DNA from: Histomonas meleagridis
Taxonomy: Eukaryota; Parabasalia; Tritrichomonadida; Dientamoebidae
Direction of reading: 5' to 3'
Assembly: GCA_020186115.1 (NCBI GenBank)
Contig: WSYJ01000086.1
Coordinates: 124,001 to 188,000 of the forward strand
Length of the DNA: 64,000 bases
Shown: positions 16,951 through 27,600 of the stretch, piece after piece
How the letters are laid out: each line of letters starts with the position of its first letter
Numbering within the stretch: the first letter of the stretch is position 1
Notes under the pieces: generated by a model
The model's database searches: none
Told to the model about the DNA's origin: nothing
The model's input: only the letters and a program-made list of their open reading frames with translations
Made by a program: the position numbers and the translations under genes

Positions 16951-18088
16951 AAAATATATTTAACAAGTTCAATGTTTCTTGTTTCTGATGAAATAAGTAA
17001 TATATTATTTGGAAGGCGTGGATATTCTTTATGAAAGTATTTGACAAGATATAAATTTCCATTTCGTGTTGCTTCATTAATAATATCATCGTTGATTTTC
17101 ATTCCATTTTCCAGTAAAAATGTAAAAATCTCATAATTATGATATAAAAATACATTCTTTTCCTAAATCAGTTAAGTTTTTAAACCTTTTATTATTATTT
17201 TCATATAAATATTTAAATATATCATTTTTATGGAATTTAATTGCTATTTTAATTGATCCTTGAAATGATATATGATTTTGCTTACATAAATGAATAATTT
17301 CTTCATTTCCTCCTGCTACAGAAAAATTTGCCTGTGTCTTTTAAATCTGCGCCATTTACAAGTAAATATTTAAAACATTTAATTGATCCGAAAAATGCTG
17401 CATAATCAATTAATCTAACAATTTTATAATTTTCATTTATAATTGAACATCTTTCATAAAGTGATTTTGGAATTATTTGATTAAAATTAAAATCATTTTG
17501 TGATGATATTTCTTGGAGTTTTTCTATTTCATCATTTCGAATTATTTTTGATATTTCATTTGGATTATGTCCTTCTTTAATTAATTGTTTATGAAGTTCC
17601 CAATCATTCTTTGATAGTTCTTCATAATTATCTAGGATTTGATCCTTAAAATCGGAATATTTAAGTTTTTTTATTTCTCTTTTTGACATATAATGTGCAA
17701 AATATGGATTCTTTACGGTTTGAATGAAGTTTGGTTGAATAAAATTATGTTCAACCAAATTTTCAAGAAGATAAAATGATTCTTGTGTATTCTTTTTAAT
17801 AAGAATATCTGTGAATATTTCGAAAAAGCTTGGGTTGACTTTTTTACTCGCTTCAAGTGCTTCAATTTCCTTTAAAAAATTTAAACACATATCAAAATCA
17901 TAAATATTTGTAGCACACAAAGTATATAAAATTTGAGAAATAATTATGTTGCAAGATATTGGATGAATATTATCAAAATTGTTAATTATTGAATTTGTTG
18001 ATTTCATAAGATTTTTTCCATTCAAATCAAAAAACATCTTCTCGATTAATGTGAGTGTTTCCCATTCACTTTGAATTTGATTTTTCAT
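16060..18088 (-). pseudogene. Decayed DUF3447/ankyrin-repeat gene, 3' end truncated at the transposon
   Basis: The ATG at 18086-18088 opens a trichomonad-type N-terminal helical domain, then the DUF3447 core (WELHKQLIKEG, NPNEISKIIRNDEIEKLQEI, SLYERCS, LIDYAAFFGSIKCFKYLL). The frame breaks near 17330 (TGKF then the sense continues in another frame as GGNEEIIHLC) and again near 17150. It resumes at 17102 (MKINDDIINEATRNGNLYLV). From 16950 down to 16060 lie six ~170-nt ankyrin units (near 16925, 16752, 16585, 16412, 16240, 16070), each with an ankyrin block (VKLLLEQEGIDI...) and an AT-rich insert. The last unit is cut by the Merlin right end. Several breaks are in A/T runs. AAAAGTGA at 18155-18162 lies upstream. 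Confidence 0.75.
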
Positions 18089-18154
18089 TTTTTTTGGTGC
18101 TTTTAACAGGGATTTGCTCAGGATTTGTACTGAACGATATGTATTGAATTCGTG

Positions 18155-18162
18155 TCACTTTT
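18155..18162 (-). promoter_or_regulatory. AAAAGTGA element before the first ankyrin locus
   Basis: Minus strand GAAAAGTGACACG, about 67 nt before the ATG at 18088; on the opposite strand it reads as an Inr-like TCACTTTT. A GAACGATAT (18132-18140) Myb-like site lies next to it. Confidence 0.4.
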
Positions 18163-18323
18163 CAAATTGGGTGTAAATAATGATGTTTGGTACCCTCAAC
18201 TTTCCACTGTGAAGAATTTCTAATGTAATTCTTGTTGAGACGTTGATTACGCTACTCATATTATGCATAAAAATTTTCGATAAATCTACCGATTTTGTAG
18301 TAAACAATTATAGAAATCGAAAA

Positions 18324-18515
18324 TCACTCCAGAAATGTATCCAATTCATGAAGCAAGTTTATACCTGAGCAATTCTACTTCTTTAACCTTTCCCCCACTA
18401 ATTTGGTAAAAATTTTAACAATCGTATTTCCAATCACATGAATTTCTTTAGAAACAAGAACCTCAAGAAAAAGAACGATATTAATATCATGATTTCCTAA
18501 CCCCTTTTGAATAAA
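18324..18515 (-). pseudogene. Remnant of an ARM-repeat protein
   Basis: On the minus strand from ~18515 one frame reads FIQKGLGNHDINIVLFLEVL, then VSKEIHVIGNTIVKIFTKLV, interrupted by a TAG at about 18372, then NLLHELDTFLE to a TGA at 18324-18326. This hydrophobic helix periodicity is typical of ARM/importin-alpha-like proteins. No start, promoter or longer frame is present. It lies within the otherwise empty 1.08-kb interval between 18089 and 19167. Confidence 0.4.
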
Positions 18516-19167
18516 AATTTGTTATAAAAATCATTTTCCCAATAATATTAAACTGGTGATAATCATCAAGAAATCTTGAAAATAAGGAATAAAATTACTT
18601 TTATTTCGAATGATTCATTGAATTGAATTGGTTTTTAAAAACAAAAAACAAAAAAAAAAAAAAAAATAAAAAAAATGAAAAGTCATTTATTCAAATGTTT
18701 TTATTGCTTGCTTCCCGTAGCAACAATACATAACACATGTATTTTATGTTTTATTTTTAATTAGTGTATATAAAAAAATATATTTTTGTTTTATGAAATT
18801 AAAATTTAATTTCTAAATAGTAGATCTTATTCAAGTATGTAATAATGCATGTGCTTTGGAAACAAGGTTATCTGACTTCGGAACAATAAAGAAATTTTGA
18901 AGTATTAATCAGTGTATTGATTTTTTAATTATATTTTTTTTAATAGGACTTTTTAAGAACTGATTTAACTAATTATCATAGAGTATTTTATAATTGTTCT
19001 AAAATATATTTGATAATTCCCATGTGATATTTTAAAATCTCAATTTTTTTTATATTTTAATAGGTGTCAGAGATGTAAGTCAAACCCTGTGTGGTATAAT
19101 AAAATATCATAATGTTTAATATTTGTTTTTCATCATCCAATCCATATTTTTTCATATCACATTTCGT
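18516..19167. other. Intergenic, 650 bp, with a homopolymer-A tract
   Basis: It contains a run of nearly pure A at about 18639-18677 and long A/T stretches upstream of the Sec24-like gene. No M3-like or CACTTTT element is close to the ATG at 19168. Confidence 0.3.
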
Positions 19168-20952
19168 ATGAATGAGACTGGACTGGCACAATCAATGCAG
19201 CCAACCATGTCTTCAGATTTATTTTCTCAAGCAAAATGTAACAAACATTGGATACGAAATTGCTTTAAATTGTTTCCATCTACACCAAGCTTTTTGAACA
19301 AAAATAAAATTACATATGTTTTTGAAGTTTCACCAATAAAAGCAAAGCCACCATTAGAAAGTCCTAACAAAAATTCCAAAGTTCCAAGGTGTATTAAATG
19401 TCATGCATTTCCTTCTCATTTTTGTGACTTTTCAGCAAATCATTGGGAATGTGGTGTTTGTAAAACTAAAAATGCAATCAAACCACAAACGTTTTTACCA
19501 CAAAGCGAAATATATGACATAATTCTCAGTCAAAATGAAAAGCCTTTATATTTATTTATTTTTCATAATCAATTTTTTTTCATCAATGAAACCAGTAAAA
19601 CTATACTTGGGAGCTTACTTGATGATTGGTCACATTCTGTTGACGCTGATGTATCACTTATTAAAATTGGACCAAAAATCACATACTATGATTTACAAAA
19701 ACCTCGCTCTTTCACATATTTTGACATCAACTACCCACCTCTAATCATATGCAACTCAAAAGAAGCGCATTTTTTACCTTCCTTTGCATCAATGAATTCA
19801 TCAGATAAATCTACAATAACCGGTTCGGACTTTTTCAACCATCTTTCTGCACTTCTAAAGAATCTCAAGCACGCGCACATATGTCTCTGCGCATTCTCGA
19901 TGGATTTACAGAGCCCGTTCGAGCTCGACGCGTCTTTAAAAGAAGTTCTTGCATCAAAAAGAGTTTCCATACATTTGTTTACTTCGAAAAACGCAGACTG
20001 TAGTAGCTTTGCAAAGTACTGTGATAGGGTTCATCTTTTTGAGCTTGGATCAAATGATCTTGTTGCGCCAGAGTTGTATCAATTCCTTAAATCTGATTCA
20101 CTGTTTGGAGCAAGAGTAAAAGTTTTGACTCCTAACTGCTTTGAGGTTCTGCAGTTGAGCTCTAGAAGAAATATAACGGGCCCTGAGACATTGTTGACTA
20201 TGCTTGATGGTCAATCTTCGATATTTGTTGATGCAAAAATGACTAGACCAAGTAATTCACAATCACTCGTGTTTCAGATCGTTGTAACTGGAATAAGGTC
20301 TGACGGCAAGAAAATACTTCGAGTTTTAGGATTTGAAGCAAGATCAACATCTAATGTTGAGAGCTTTGATGGTGTTTTATATGGTTGTTATTTGGCTAGA
20401 CAGTGTGCTGTTGATTCGTATTATATTAGTTATGAAGAATCTTATAGAGAGCATCGAGAAAGATGCATTCAACTCGTTTCAGCGTGGTCATCCGACGGTT
20501 ATTACAAACGGTCGATTTTACCACTTTTCCGAGATGTTCCACTTTTTATGTATTCCATTCAAATTTCAGACATGTACAAAAGTTCTGCCACGGCTATTGA
20601 AAAAGTGGCTACTGTACTCAATTTGATGAATTCAACAGTTGATATAATGAGAAGAATTTTATACCCAATTTTATTGTTACCACCTCTTTCATTTCCTCAT
20701 AGGTTGCAACGTTCATCAATCGGAGCTTTTAAGTTTATAGTTTTTATTCGTGATTTTGATGGAATTGCAGTTATACTTGATGACCTAAATCATGATGAGG
20801 AAATTCAAGAGATCTCAGATAAGTATGAAGTTCCAATAACGAAATGTTCGAATGGAGAAATATTAACAAATTTTTTTATTGAAGAACAAAATCCGACTTT
20901 TGCAAGGTTTACAGAAAAGCTCGAAGTTGAAGTTAATGGAAAGCGATTTTGA
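19168..20952 (+). CDS. Sec24-like COPII coat protein (Sec23/Sec24 family)
   Basis: 594 residues from the ATG at 19168 (the frame opens upstream only with TTG). A Sec23/Sec24 zinc finger lies at Cys75, Cys78, Cys95 and Cys98 (RCIKC ... WECGVC). It is followed by a vWA-like trunk (YLFIFHNQFFF..., SKRVSIHLFTSKNADCSSFA), the beta-sandwich segment, an all-helical region (DGVLYGCYLARQCAVDSYYI), and PLFRDVPLFMYS...ISDMYKSS leading to LYPILLLPP. These last two correspond to Sec24's 'LPLYiLaLlKs', 'sD.R' and 'iYPrLy'. It would form the inner COPII coat and select cargo at ER exit sites. It is shorter than most Sec24 (750-1000) because the N-terminal extension and part of the gelsolin end are missing. 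Sec23 cannot be fully excluded. Confidence 0.75.
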   Translation: MNETGLAQSMQPTMSSDLFSQAKCNKHWIRNCFKLFPSTPSFLNKNKITYVFEVSPIKAKPPLESPNKNSKVPRCIKCHAFPSHFCDFSANHWECGVCKTKNAIKPQTFLPQSEIYDIILSQNEKPLYLFIFHNQFFFINETSKTILGSLLDDWSHSVDADVSLIKIGPKITYYDLQKPRSFTYFDINYPPLIICNSKEAHFLPSFASMNSSDKSTITGSDFFNHLSALLKNLKHAHICLCAFSMDLQSPFELDASLKEVLASKRVSIHLFTSKNADCSSFAKYCDRVHLFELGSNDLVAPELYQFLKSDSLFGARVKVLTPNCFEVLQLSSRRNITGPETLLTMLDGQSSIFVDAKMTRPSNSQSLVFQIVVTGIRSDGKKILRVLGFEARSTSNVESFDGVLYGCYLARQCAVDSYYISYEESYREHRERCIQLVSAWSSDGYYKRSILPLFRDVPLFMYSIQISDMYKSSATAIEKVATVLNLMNSTVDIMRRILYPILLLPPLSFPHRLQRSSIGAFKFIVFIRDFDGIAVILDDLNHDEEIQEISDKYEVPITKCSNGEILTNFFIEEQNPTFARFTEKLEVEVNGKRF

Positions 20953-20977
20953 TATTGTTTTTGTTTGTGTTTGTATA

Positions 20978-20983
20978 AATAAA
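20978..20983 (+). terminator. AATAAA after the Sec24-like gene
   Basis: Hexamer 26 nt after the TGA (20950-20952), within a T-rich then A-rich stretch. Confidence 0.45.
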
Positions 20984-21229
20984 ATATTCTAAATTTGTTG
21001 TTTTTGATTATAAAAGAAATGTTAAATTATACAATATTTTCTTGAATTTGAATACAAAATAAAGAACTTAATTGAATGTTGTTTAAAAAAGTCAAATCTA
21101 TTGATTGTATTTTACTTGAAATAAATTTGTTTGTAATTATTATTTCTTGAATTAAAATATGGATTTTGTTATAAACATTTCTTGGATACTAAAATATTAG
21201 AAATAATTTTTAAATGTTATTTTTAAACT

Positions 21230-21960
21230 TTAAATTATTTATATAAATTTCAAATAAAACAAATTGATATTTTTATCATTAATTTCGATTCCTTTTTGTT
21301 CAAGAAGTAAATTAACTATTTCTGTGTGACCTTCTTTTGTTGCATAATAAAGTGCTGTTTGAAATAATTTTTATAATTTCCAAATATTATTTTCGGATAT
21401 AAAATTAATATAACAAATCCAAAGTTGAACATATAAACATTTTTAGCATTAATATCTATACCTTTTTTTTCGAGAAGTAATTTAACGATATCGATATGAT
21501 TATTTTCTGCTGCAATAATAAGAGCAGTCCAATGTCATATAAATAAATTCCAAAAATTATTTATAAACAGCAAATTTAAAAAATAAACTCTAATTAAACC
21601 AATGAAATTCCTTTAGAATTTACATCAATATCTTTTTGTTGAAGAAGTAATTTCACAATATCTGTATGTCCGTTTTCAGATGCATAAATTAAAGCAGTTT
21701 CAAATAACAAAAAAGAAATCCAAATATTATTTTGAAATAAAGAATACAAAGATTAATCTTTAACTAATATAAATAAATAGCCTTTATATTTACATCGATT
21801 CCTTCTTGTTCAAGAAGTAATTTAACAGCCTGAACCTTTCCATTTAAAGATGCAATCATAAGTGCTGTTTGAAATACTTTGAAAAAATTCCATATATTAT
21901 TATAAAACATAAAAATATCAAAATATAAATTATTACATGCATTAACATCAAATCCTTTTT
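21230..21960 (-). repeat. Ankyrin/insert tandem array of the second locus
   Basis: Unit marks near 21941, 21787, 21617, 21447 and 21268, spaced 154-179 bp. The same AT-rich insert core recurs between ankyrin blocks. Confidence 0.7.
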
Positions 21961-23113
21961 TACTTATAAAATATTTAACAAGTTCAATATTTCCTGAATA
22001 TGTTGTTGCAATTAAAATATTTTTCGGATATTGATTTGTTTTAAGAAAATGTTTTATAAGTAATAAATTACCATTTTCAGCTGTTGTATATATAATAGAG
22101 TCAAATATTTTCACTTCTTTTTCTTCTAAATATGATAAAATTTCATATGAATCATATAAAACACATTTTTCTACTGAATCATTTAATTCTTTTGATTCAA
22201 TATATGAATTTTCATATAGATATTTAAAGATATCATTTTGATGATATTCAATTGCTATTTTATATGCGTTTCTAAATGGTAAATGATTTTGTTCACATAA
22301 ATGAATAATTTCAATGTTTCCACCTGCAATTGCATATAAACTTGTTTTGGTAACTAAAACAGAACCATTCATAAGTAAAAATTTAAAACATTTAATCGCA
22401 GAAAAAAATGCTGCATAATCAATTAATGTAACATAATTGTTGTTAATAAGTGAACATCTTTCATAGAGCGATGGTTCAATTCTTTGATTAAAATCAAAAT
22501 TTGGTTGTGATGATATTTCTTGAAGTTTTTCAATTTCATCATTTCGAATTATTTTTAAAAGTGTATTTGGATTAACTCCTTCTTTTAATAATTTTTTATG
22601 AAGTTTCCAATCGTCTTTCGAAAGTTCGTCATAATTTTGAATAAATTCATTATGAAAATTATAATATTGATATCGATTCCGGTCTTCTTCCATGTAATGT
22701 GCAAAATGTAATAATTTATATTTAATGATTTCGGGATCAATCAAATTGTTTTCAGCCATTTGTGCTAAAAGATAATATGATTCTTGAGTATTTTTACTAA
22801 AAATAGATTTACTAAATAAATTAAATATTTCATTTTTGTTTGAGTTTTCATATTTTTGATTAATTAACTTAAGAAAATCAAAACAAATGTTAGAATCTTT
22901 TCGTCTTGAAACAAAAGATGAATAAACAAGTCTACAAACAATATATTTATATGAATATGAATACTTATTATCAAACAAATTAATTACTGATTGAACCGTT
23001 TCTTGAACATTATTATTGTCTAAATTTAAGATAATTTGCTCTAAACGCATTAACGTTATGAGATATTCTTTGTTTGTATGGAGATTATCAGCATTGCTTG
23101 CTGAAGAAATCAT
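21230..23113 (-). CDS. DUF3447/ankyrin-repeat protein, with a degenerate 3' repeat array
   Basis: The ATG at 23111-23113 starts 449 uninterrupted codons to a stop near 21764. The order is an N-terminal helical domain (residues ~1-150), the DUF3447 core (WKLHKKLLKEGVNPN, NDEIEKLQEIS, SLYERCSLI, TLIDYAAFFSAIKCFKFLL) and ankyrin repeats (GGNIEIIHLC, ENGNLLLIKHFL, YSGNIELVKYF, TALMIASLNGKVQ). One ~22-residue hydrophobic insert (NLYFDIFMFYNNIWNFF) separates two repeats in frame. Beyond the stop, to about 21230, three more ankyrin units (near 21617, 21447, 21268) follow in broken frames with the same inserts. Thus either the protein ends at 21764 or more coding exists if the inserts are removed. 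Cytoplasmic adaptor function is a guess; the family is greatly expanded in trichomonads. Confidence 0.7.
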
Positions 23114-23146
23114 TTTGAGCAAAAGTTAAAGTAATGAAAGAAGATG

Positions 23147-23161
23147 TCACTTTTACGGTTA
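23147..23161 (-). promoter_or_regulatory. Fused Inr-like and M3-like element before the ankyrin gene
   Basis: TCACTTTTACGGTTA on the plus strand, 34 nt beyond the ATG at 23113; on the minus strand TAACCGTAAAAGTGA. Both promoter motifs abut here. Confidence 0.5.
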
Positions 23162-23179
23162 GGAAATTATTATGAAAAT

Positions 23180-23375
23180 AATATGATACAGCACATTCGT
23201 TCTTTCTATAATGGTCTTATTGAAATATTTAAAATACTTCTTGAACAAAAAGGAATTGATATTAATGCTAAAGATTTTTGTTTATTTTGTTTAATGTTTA
23301 TTTTCCAAAAGTAACAAAAATAGTTGCATTGTTTCTTGAACAAGAATGGGGTAATTTGATATCAATGCTTAGAAT
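23180..23375 (+). pseudogene. Ankyrin-repeat fragment on the plus strand
   Basis: The plus strand reads YNGLIEIFKILLEQKGIDIN AKD then the hydrophobic insert-like FCLFCLMF, and a second weak LFLEQEWG block near 23330. It is the tail of an inverted ankyrin copy, head-to-head with the gene starting at 23113. There is no start or full domain. Confidence 0.6.
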
Positions 23376-23629
23376 TTCTGTGTTTTATCTAAAATTAGGC
23401 AGAATGGCCAAAGCGATTTTTATTGCTTTGTAAAAAAAAATATCAAAGCTTAAAAAAATGCTAATAATAAAATCGTACATGTTATATTTACGATTTAATT
23501 TGTGATCATTTGGTTTGTCTGTATCATTAACAGTACTGATAGCTTTCTGATGTTGGAACATCAGTATTTACTTAAATCATACTTGCATCTTATACAAACT
23601 TAATGAAAAATGAATAAATAAACAGTTTA

Positions 23630-26620
23630 TTAATATTGAATTGAAAGTAATTGTTTGATTTTTTTTTCTAATTCTGGATTTTTACAATTTTGTAAGAACA
23701 GAGCCAATCTGAGTTTTACTTCATTCCAAGAATTCGGTCTCATTCTTAGAATACTTTTCATCAGACTTGCTACTCTAATGCTTGATGGGTTTAAGCCCAC
23801 AAACTTATAAATCATTTTCTCCAACATTATTAATACCTTATCATAAGTTTCATGCGTACAACTCAACAAAGCTTTCCCTAAATCATTATTTTCATTTCTT
23901 ATATAAAACTCAGTTATATAAAAAATAACATTAAAAGCCTTATCCACGTCAACAGTTCTAGCTTCAGGGTCAGCTAGAGAGCATATTATCAAAGAAGTAT
24001 TTATGAAATTTATATCAATTTGTACAACGTATTCAATGAACCTTTCGTATAAACAATTCAAAAAATTCAATAAAACCGAAGTTGCTTTTTGATAATGTGA
24101 CAGCTCGAGGAAGTTCACTTTGTTTGTGTACTGTAAAAAAACCGCAAATAAATTTTTCAAAATTGGGTCGTCGTAAACTTCCAATGCGCCTATATAAGAA
24201 TCGTTATTCATTAACATTAATTCCATTAATTGCATGACATAAGTAATATCTTTAAAAGAGCTATGAATAGTTTCAGGTAAAGTTGGTATTAATTTTAATA
24301 AAGATTCAGCAATTGTTTTAAACAATTTTAATCCTTTTGCAGAATGTGGTTCATATCTAATTCTCGATTCAGTATTCGAAGAGATTTCGATCAAAAGTTT
24401 TAAATATGAATGAATTAAGTTGTTAAAATTTAAGACAATCCCTTCAAGAACATTTAATTTAGGGAAAATCCATTCCATTAGAAACTGATAATGAAAAGAA
24501 GTCGTTGCGCCCATAAACAAGCCTCGAATATCAAGTAATATCAAATATCCTTGGACTTGATCAGGCATGTTCATAAATTTAACGATTCGTTGATCGATTT
24601 CATCGAAGACATACTTAAAACGTAATGGCGTTTCATCTTGAATTATTAATTGGAAAATGATTTTAAAGAACATTAAGCGACTATATTTATTTGAAGGGTT
24701 TGCCAAAAATGTTAATTGTTGAATATTATTTATATCCAATAACTCTTGTGTTAAAAATTGCCGTGTTAGATTGGAATAAAAGGAATTCTTTTGTTGGTTA
24801 TTAATTGAATAATATATTGTTGATATCGCAGATGATATTAATTGACTATTATTCGGAAAGATTTTGATTGTGACTAAAAGTCGTTCGTATAACATTATAA
24901 GAACATCATCAATAGTTTTGAACTCTGTGTTTAGTTCGATTTCTTTAGGAATTGTCGAGTTAACTATCGATATGTGAATTAATGAAGACTTTTGTAATTG
25001 ATCAATTAAATATATTACAACTCGTTCTATTAACTCACAATTAACGCCAGATATGTTTATATCTTTCGTGGACTTAAACAAATTAAATAATAACATACAA
25101 CAAAAAGATTGAACTTCTTCGATTTGTAACTTAATACAAATCGGTGATGCAACTATTAATGATAATAAACTTAAATTCATTTCATATATTTTAATTGTCG
25201 GTGTTGTTACGAAATTCGATAAAAATTGATTAAATAGTTCAAAGATATAATCATAAAATTTGTTCTTAAGTATTCTTCCAACATGAGTAAACTCTTGTAT
25301 TAATGGATTAAAATGTGAAAAATCGGAGAATAATAATTCATAAGCAAATTCATTATTTTCATTATTGATGAGTTGTAATAATAAATTTAAATATTGTTGA
25401 CATGTTTCACTTATGAATTGCAAGAAATCATTAAGAAACGCATTATTCTCATCAATACATATTATAAAATCAACAATTTTCCCCCAAATCTTTAATATGT
25501 TCACAATTGATTCTGTCGAATGTACTATGAAATCGACATTTAATACTTGCGTTGATAATTGATGAAGACATTTAATATAAAGTGGAAATGAATTAAGTTG
25601 TTTTATGGTATCAAAATCTAAGGAAACATTAAAGCGAACAAGAATATTTAATAAAAAATGTACATTTGTATATTTGTCATTTTCATTTAAATGTATTTGA
25701 GACTCAATAACTTCACATACACAACAAATAATAGTGTCGAAATATACAAGTTGATCTTCGGGCATAGTAGTCCGAGATTTGGTGGTAATCGATATGATAC
25801 GAAATATTAACTCAAGTGTTTGACGTTGGATTTCTTCGTTGGTCCAAATTTTATAGATTTCAAAACATAGTCGGATCACATCAATGAAATTAATACAATG
25901 CCATGCTTCAGGTAAAGAAATTGAGAGTTTTTCGATGTCAGTGGACATTTTATGTTGTGTTGAAAATATTTCAAATGAAAGACATGAGGTGGTAAATATT
26001 AATGTATTTTTCATGAGATAAAAAAAATCAGGAGATGGAGTGTTGTAAATGCGACTCATGGCTTGAATGGCATATTGGAAACTTTCTAACATTGTTGTTT
26101 CTTTGAAATTATCTAATTGATATGTTTCAAGATTATGGATAACTGTCATTTTTTCGACAAAATACCCACATAATATGAACGCAGCTGTACAATGTTTTAT
26201 GTTGCCCTGGAAAAGCTTCTTTAAATTTTCAAAAAATTGATGAAAATCTGATGATACATGCCACCCATATTTTATAATAGTAGCATACATGGAACAAAAT
26301 GCTGTGGGAATTATGTCGCTGGAAAAAAATTTGTCTATCTGATTATATATCATTTCAAGACACCAATTTGATAGATTTAAAAAATGCTCAACATTCCATG
26401 TCGGATAAAGGATTCCTATGAGTTTTTCTAATGAAACTATTGCAAAGTGTATAAAATATGGACTGAATTGAGTACTTTCAATGACTTTTTGAGCAATTGG
26501 GAAATAGTTTACATCTTTTTGCCAAGCTTCAATAATAGGTTGTATATCTTGAGATTGTCCTTCTTTATAGTATTTCTGTATTATGATATCAATTTGCATT
26601 AGTTGGTTTTCATCAATCAT
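23630..26620 (-). CDS. Exportin/importin-beta-superfamily karyopherin
   Basis: 996 residues starting at the ATG 26618-26620 (MIDENQLMQIDIIIQKYY). The frame extends 28 codons upstream, but that stretch overlaps the promoter-like element at 26635-26657 and begins with TTG, so I reject it. Residues ~1-110 have the karyopherin N-terminal pattern (helix, then QKVIESTQFSPYFIHFAIVS, then LEKLI). The rest is HEAT-like helices throughout. Length and N-terminus suit exportin-4/7 or related RanGTP-binding exportins, but the cargo cannot be read from sequence. One of three large karyopherins in the window. Confidence 0.65.
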   Translation of the reverse strand: MIDENQLMQIDIIIQKYYKEGQSQDIQPIIEAWQKDVNYFPIAQKVIESTQFSPYFIHFAIVSLEKLIGILYPTWNVEHFLNLSNWCLEMIYNQIDKFFSSDIIPTAFCSMYATIIKYGWHVSSDFHQFFENLKKLFQGNIKHCTAAFILCGYFVEKMTVIHNLETYQLDNFKETTMLESFQYAIQAMSRIYNTPSPDFFYLMKNTLIFTTSCLSFEIFSTQHKMSTDIEKLSISLPEAWHCINFIDVIRLCFEIYKIWTNEEIQRQTLELIFRIISITTKSRTTMPEDQLVYFDTIICCVCEVIESQIHLNENDKYTNVHFLLNILVRFNVSLDFDTIKQLNSFPLYIKCLHQLSTQVLNVDFIVHSTESIVNILKIWGKIVDFIICIDENNAFLNDFLQFISETCQQYLNLLLQLINNENNEFAYELLFSDFSHFNPLIQEFTHVGRILKNKFYDYIFELFNQFLSNFVTTPTIKIYEMNLSLLSLIVASPICIKLQIEEVQSFCCMLLFNLFKSTKDINISGVNCELIERVVIYLIDQLQKSSLIHISIVNSTIPKEIELNTEFKTIDDVLIMLYERLLVTIKIFPNNSQLISSAISTIYYSINNQQKNSFYSNLTRQFLTQELLDINNIQQLTFLANPSNKYSRLMFFKIIFQLIIQDETPLRFKYVFDEIDQRIVKFMNMPDQVQGYLILLDIRGLFMGATTSFHYQFLMEWIFPKLNVLEGIVLNFNNLIHSYLKLLIEISSNTESRIRYEPHSAKGLKLFKTIAESLLKLIPTLPETIHSSFKDITYVMQLMELMLMNNDSYIGALEVYDDPILKNLFAVFLQYTNKVNFLELSHYQKATSVLLNFLNCLYERFIEYVVQIDINFINTSLIICSLADPEARTVDVDKAFNVIFYITEFYIRNENNDLGKALLSCTHETYDKVLIMLEKMIYKFVGLNPSSIRVASLMKSILRMRPNSWNEVKLRLALFLQNCKNPELEKKIKQLLSIQY

Positions 26621-26634
26621 AATTTTGCCGCCTA

Positions 26635-26657
26635 TAAAAAAGTGCACTTTTACGTTG
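26635..26657 (-). promoter_or_regulatory. Palindromic AAAAAGTGCACTTTT element before the exportin gene
   Basis: AAAAAAGTGCACTTTTACGTT holds the CACTTTT motif in both orientations, 15-37 nt before the ATG at 26620. The same GTGCAC palindromic core is at 56486-56496. Confidence 0.5.
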
Positions 26658-26843
26658 GCAAGGAATAAAATGAGAAAAGTAATAAAAAAACACATGTGAA
26701 TCAAATATCTTTATGCCTTTGAAATGCAAAAAGGATTATATCTATAGAGATACACTCGTTAATCAAAATTCCTCCTATATCAAAACATTATTATTCAAAA
26801 TAATTTTGTTTTAAAAACATATGTTTTCGAAAATTTTGGAATT

Positions 26844-27260
26844 TTACTTCCAACCTCCTTCCAATTTCCAATAGTCATCCATGAATTGACACCCTACACG
26901 ACATGATACATTACTCAAACTATCAGAATCACCGCATATGCAGCTTTTAATTCCCTTTTTTTGATCATAACGCAGACAAGTATAAGCGCACGTAAAGTAA
27001 TATGACCAAAAACCATAATTCTGATAACAATTATTATAGCATTTATATTCTACATCAAGCCTAGTTAGTTTGTCGTCATTATCCAAAAGAGGAGGTGATA
27101 TTATTTTCTTATTTATAACTTTAGGTGCAACTTGAAGGCATCCAGCAAAGCATGCTTTTGTTTCATTGGATGTTTTGAACTTATGTGAGCAGAAACTGGC
27201 GCATTTGGCTCTTTTTGGAACCATTTTCTTGATACATAAAAACAGAACGACAAGCAGCAT
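26844..27260 (-). CDS. Secreted Cys-rich protein with two twin-CX3C hairpins
   Basis: 138 residues. The N-terminus MLLVVLFLCI is a short signal peptide or anchor. The mature part has 12 Cys. CASFC and CFAGC are separated by 12 residues, as are CYNNC and CAYTC, giving two CX3C-X12-CX3C units. A third, looser module is CIC...CRVGC. This spacing is the disulfide-stapled helical hairpin seen in small Tim proteins and in plant alpha-hairpinins, but the signal peptide points to secretion or the secretory lumen. No family was recognised. The ATG is the first in frame; no M3 or CACTTTT element is close by. Confidence 0.65.
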   Translation of the reverse strand: MLLVVLFLCIKKMVPKRAKCASFCSHKFKTSNETKACFAGCLQVAPKVINKKIISPPLLDNDDKLTRLDVEYKCYNNCYQNYGFWSYYFTCAYTCLRYDQKKGIKSCICGDSDSLSNVSCRVGCQFMDDYWKLEGGWK

Positions 27261-27600
27261 TTGATTTTTTGTTCACAGAATTTTTTTGTGTGAAAATTGT
27301 TTTAATATTTTGTGATAAACTTAAGCTCGAAGTGGGCAGAAATCCTTAGTTTGAACTAGCGAAATGATTTTGATTGAATTATTCTGAGTCGATTCAATGG
27401 GTGTATAGCTTCAATAATGTTATAATTGAGGAAGAACAAATATTTTGACTCTAAAAGGCTCGCTCTGGTTTTGCAAATAGATATTTGAAACTAATGTAAT
27501 TAAAATTCATTTTATTATGGCAAATATTAAATTTTATTATGAAGAAACAAATGTTATAATTTCTCAAAAAATAACAAATTTCTATTTTATTATACAAAAA
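27261..27600. other. Intergenic, 340 bp, nothing recognised
   Basis: Between the start of the Cys-rich gene and the 3' end of the ARM gene, both on the minus strand. No repeat, RNA or strong promoter motif seen. Confidence 0.3.

Noticed and set aside
23122-26704. Longer N-termini beginning at TTG or GTG codons (for example 26704, 23122, 7546, 11066, 19123, 35901)
   Set aside because: These genes have good downstream ATGs, often just after promoter motifs or before a signal peptide or conserved N-terminus; nuclear genes here start at ATG.
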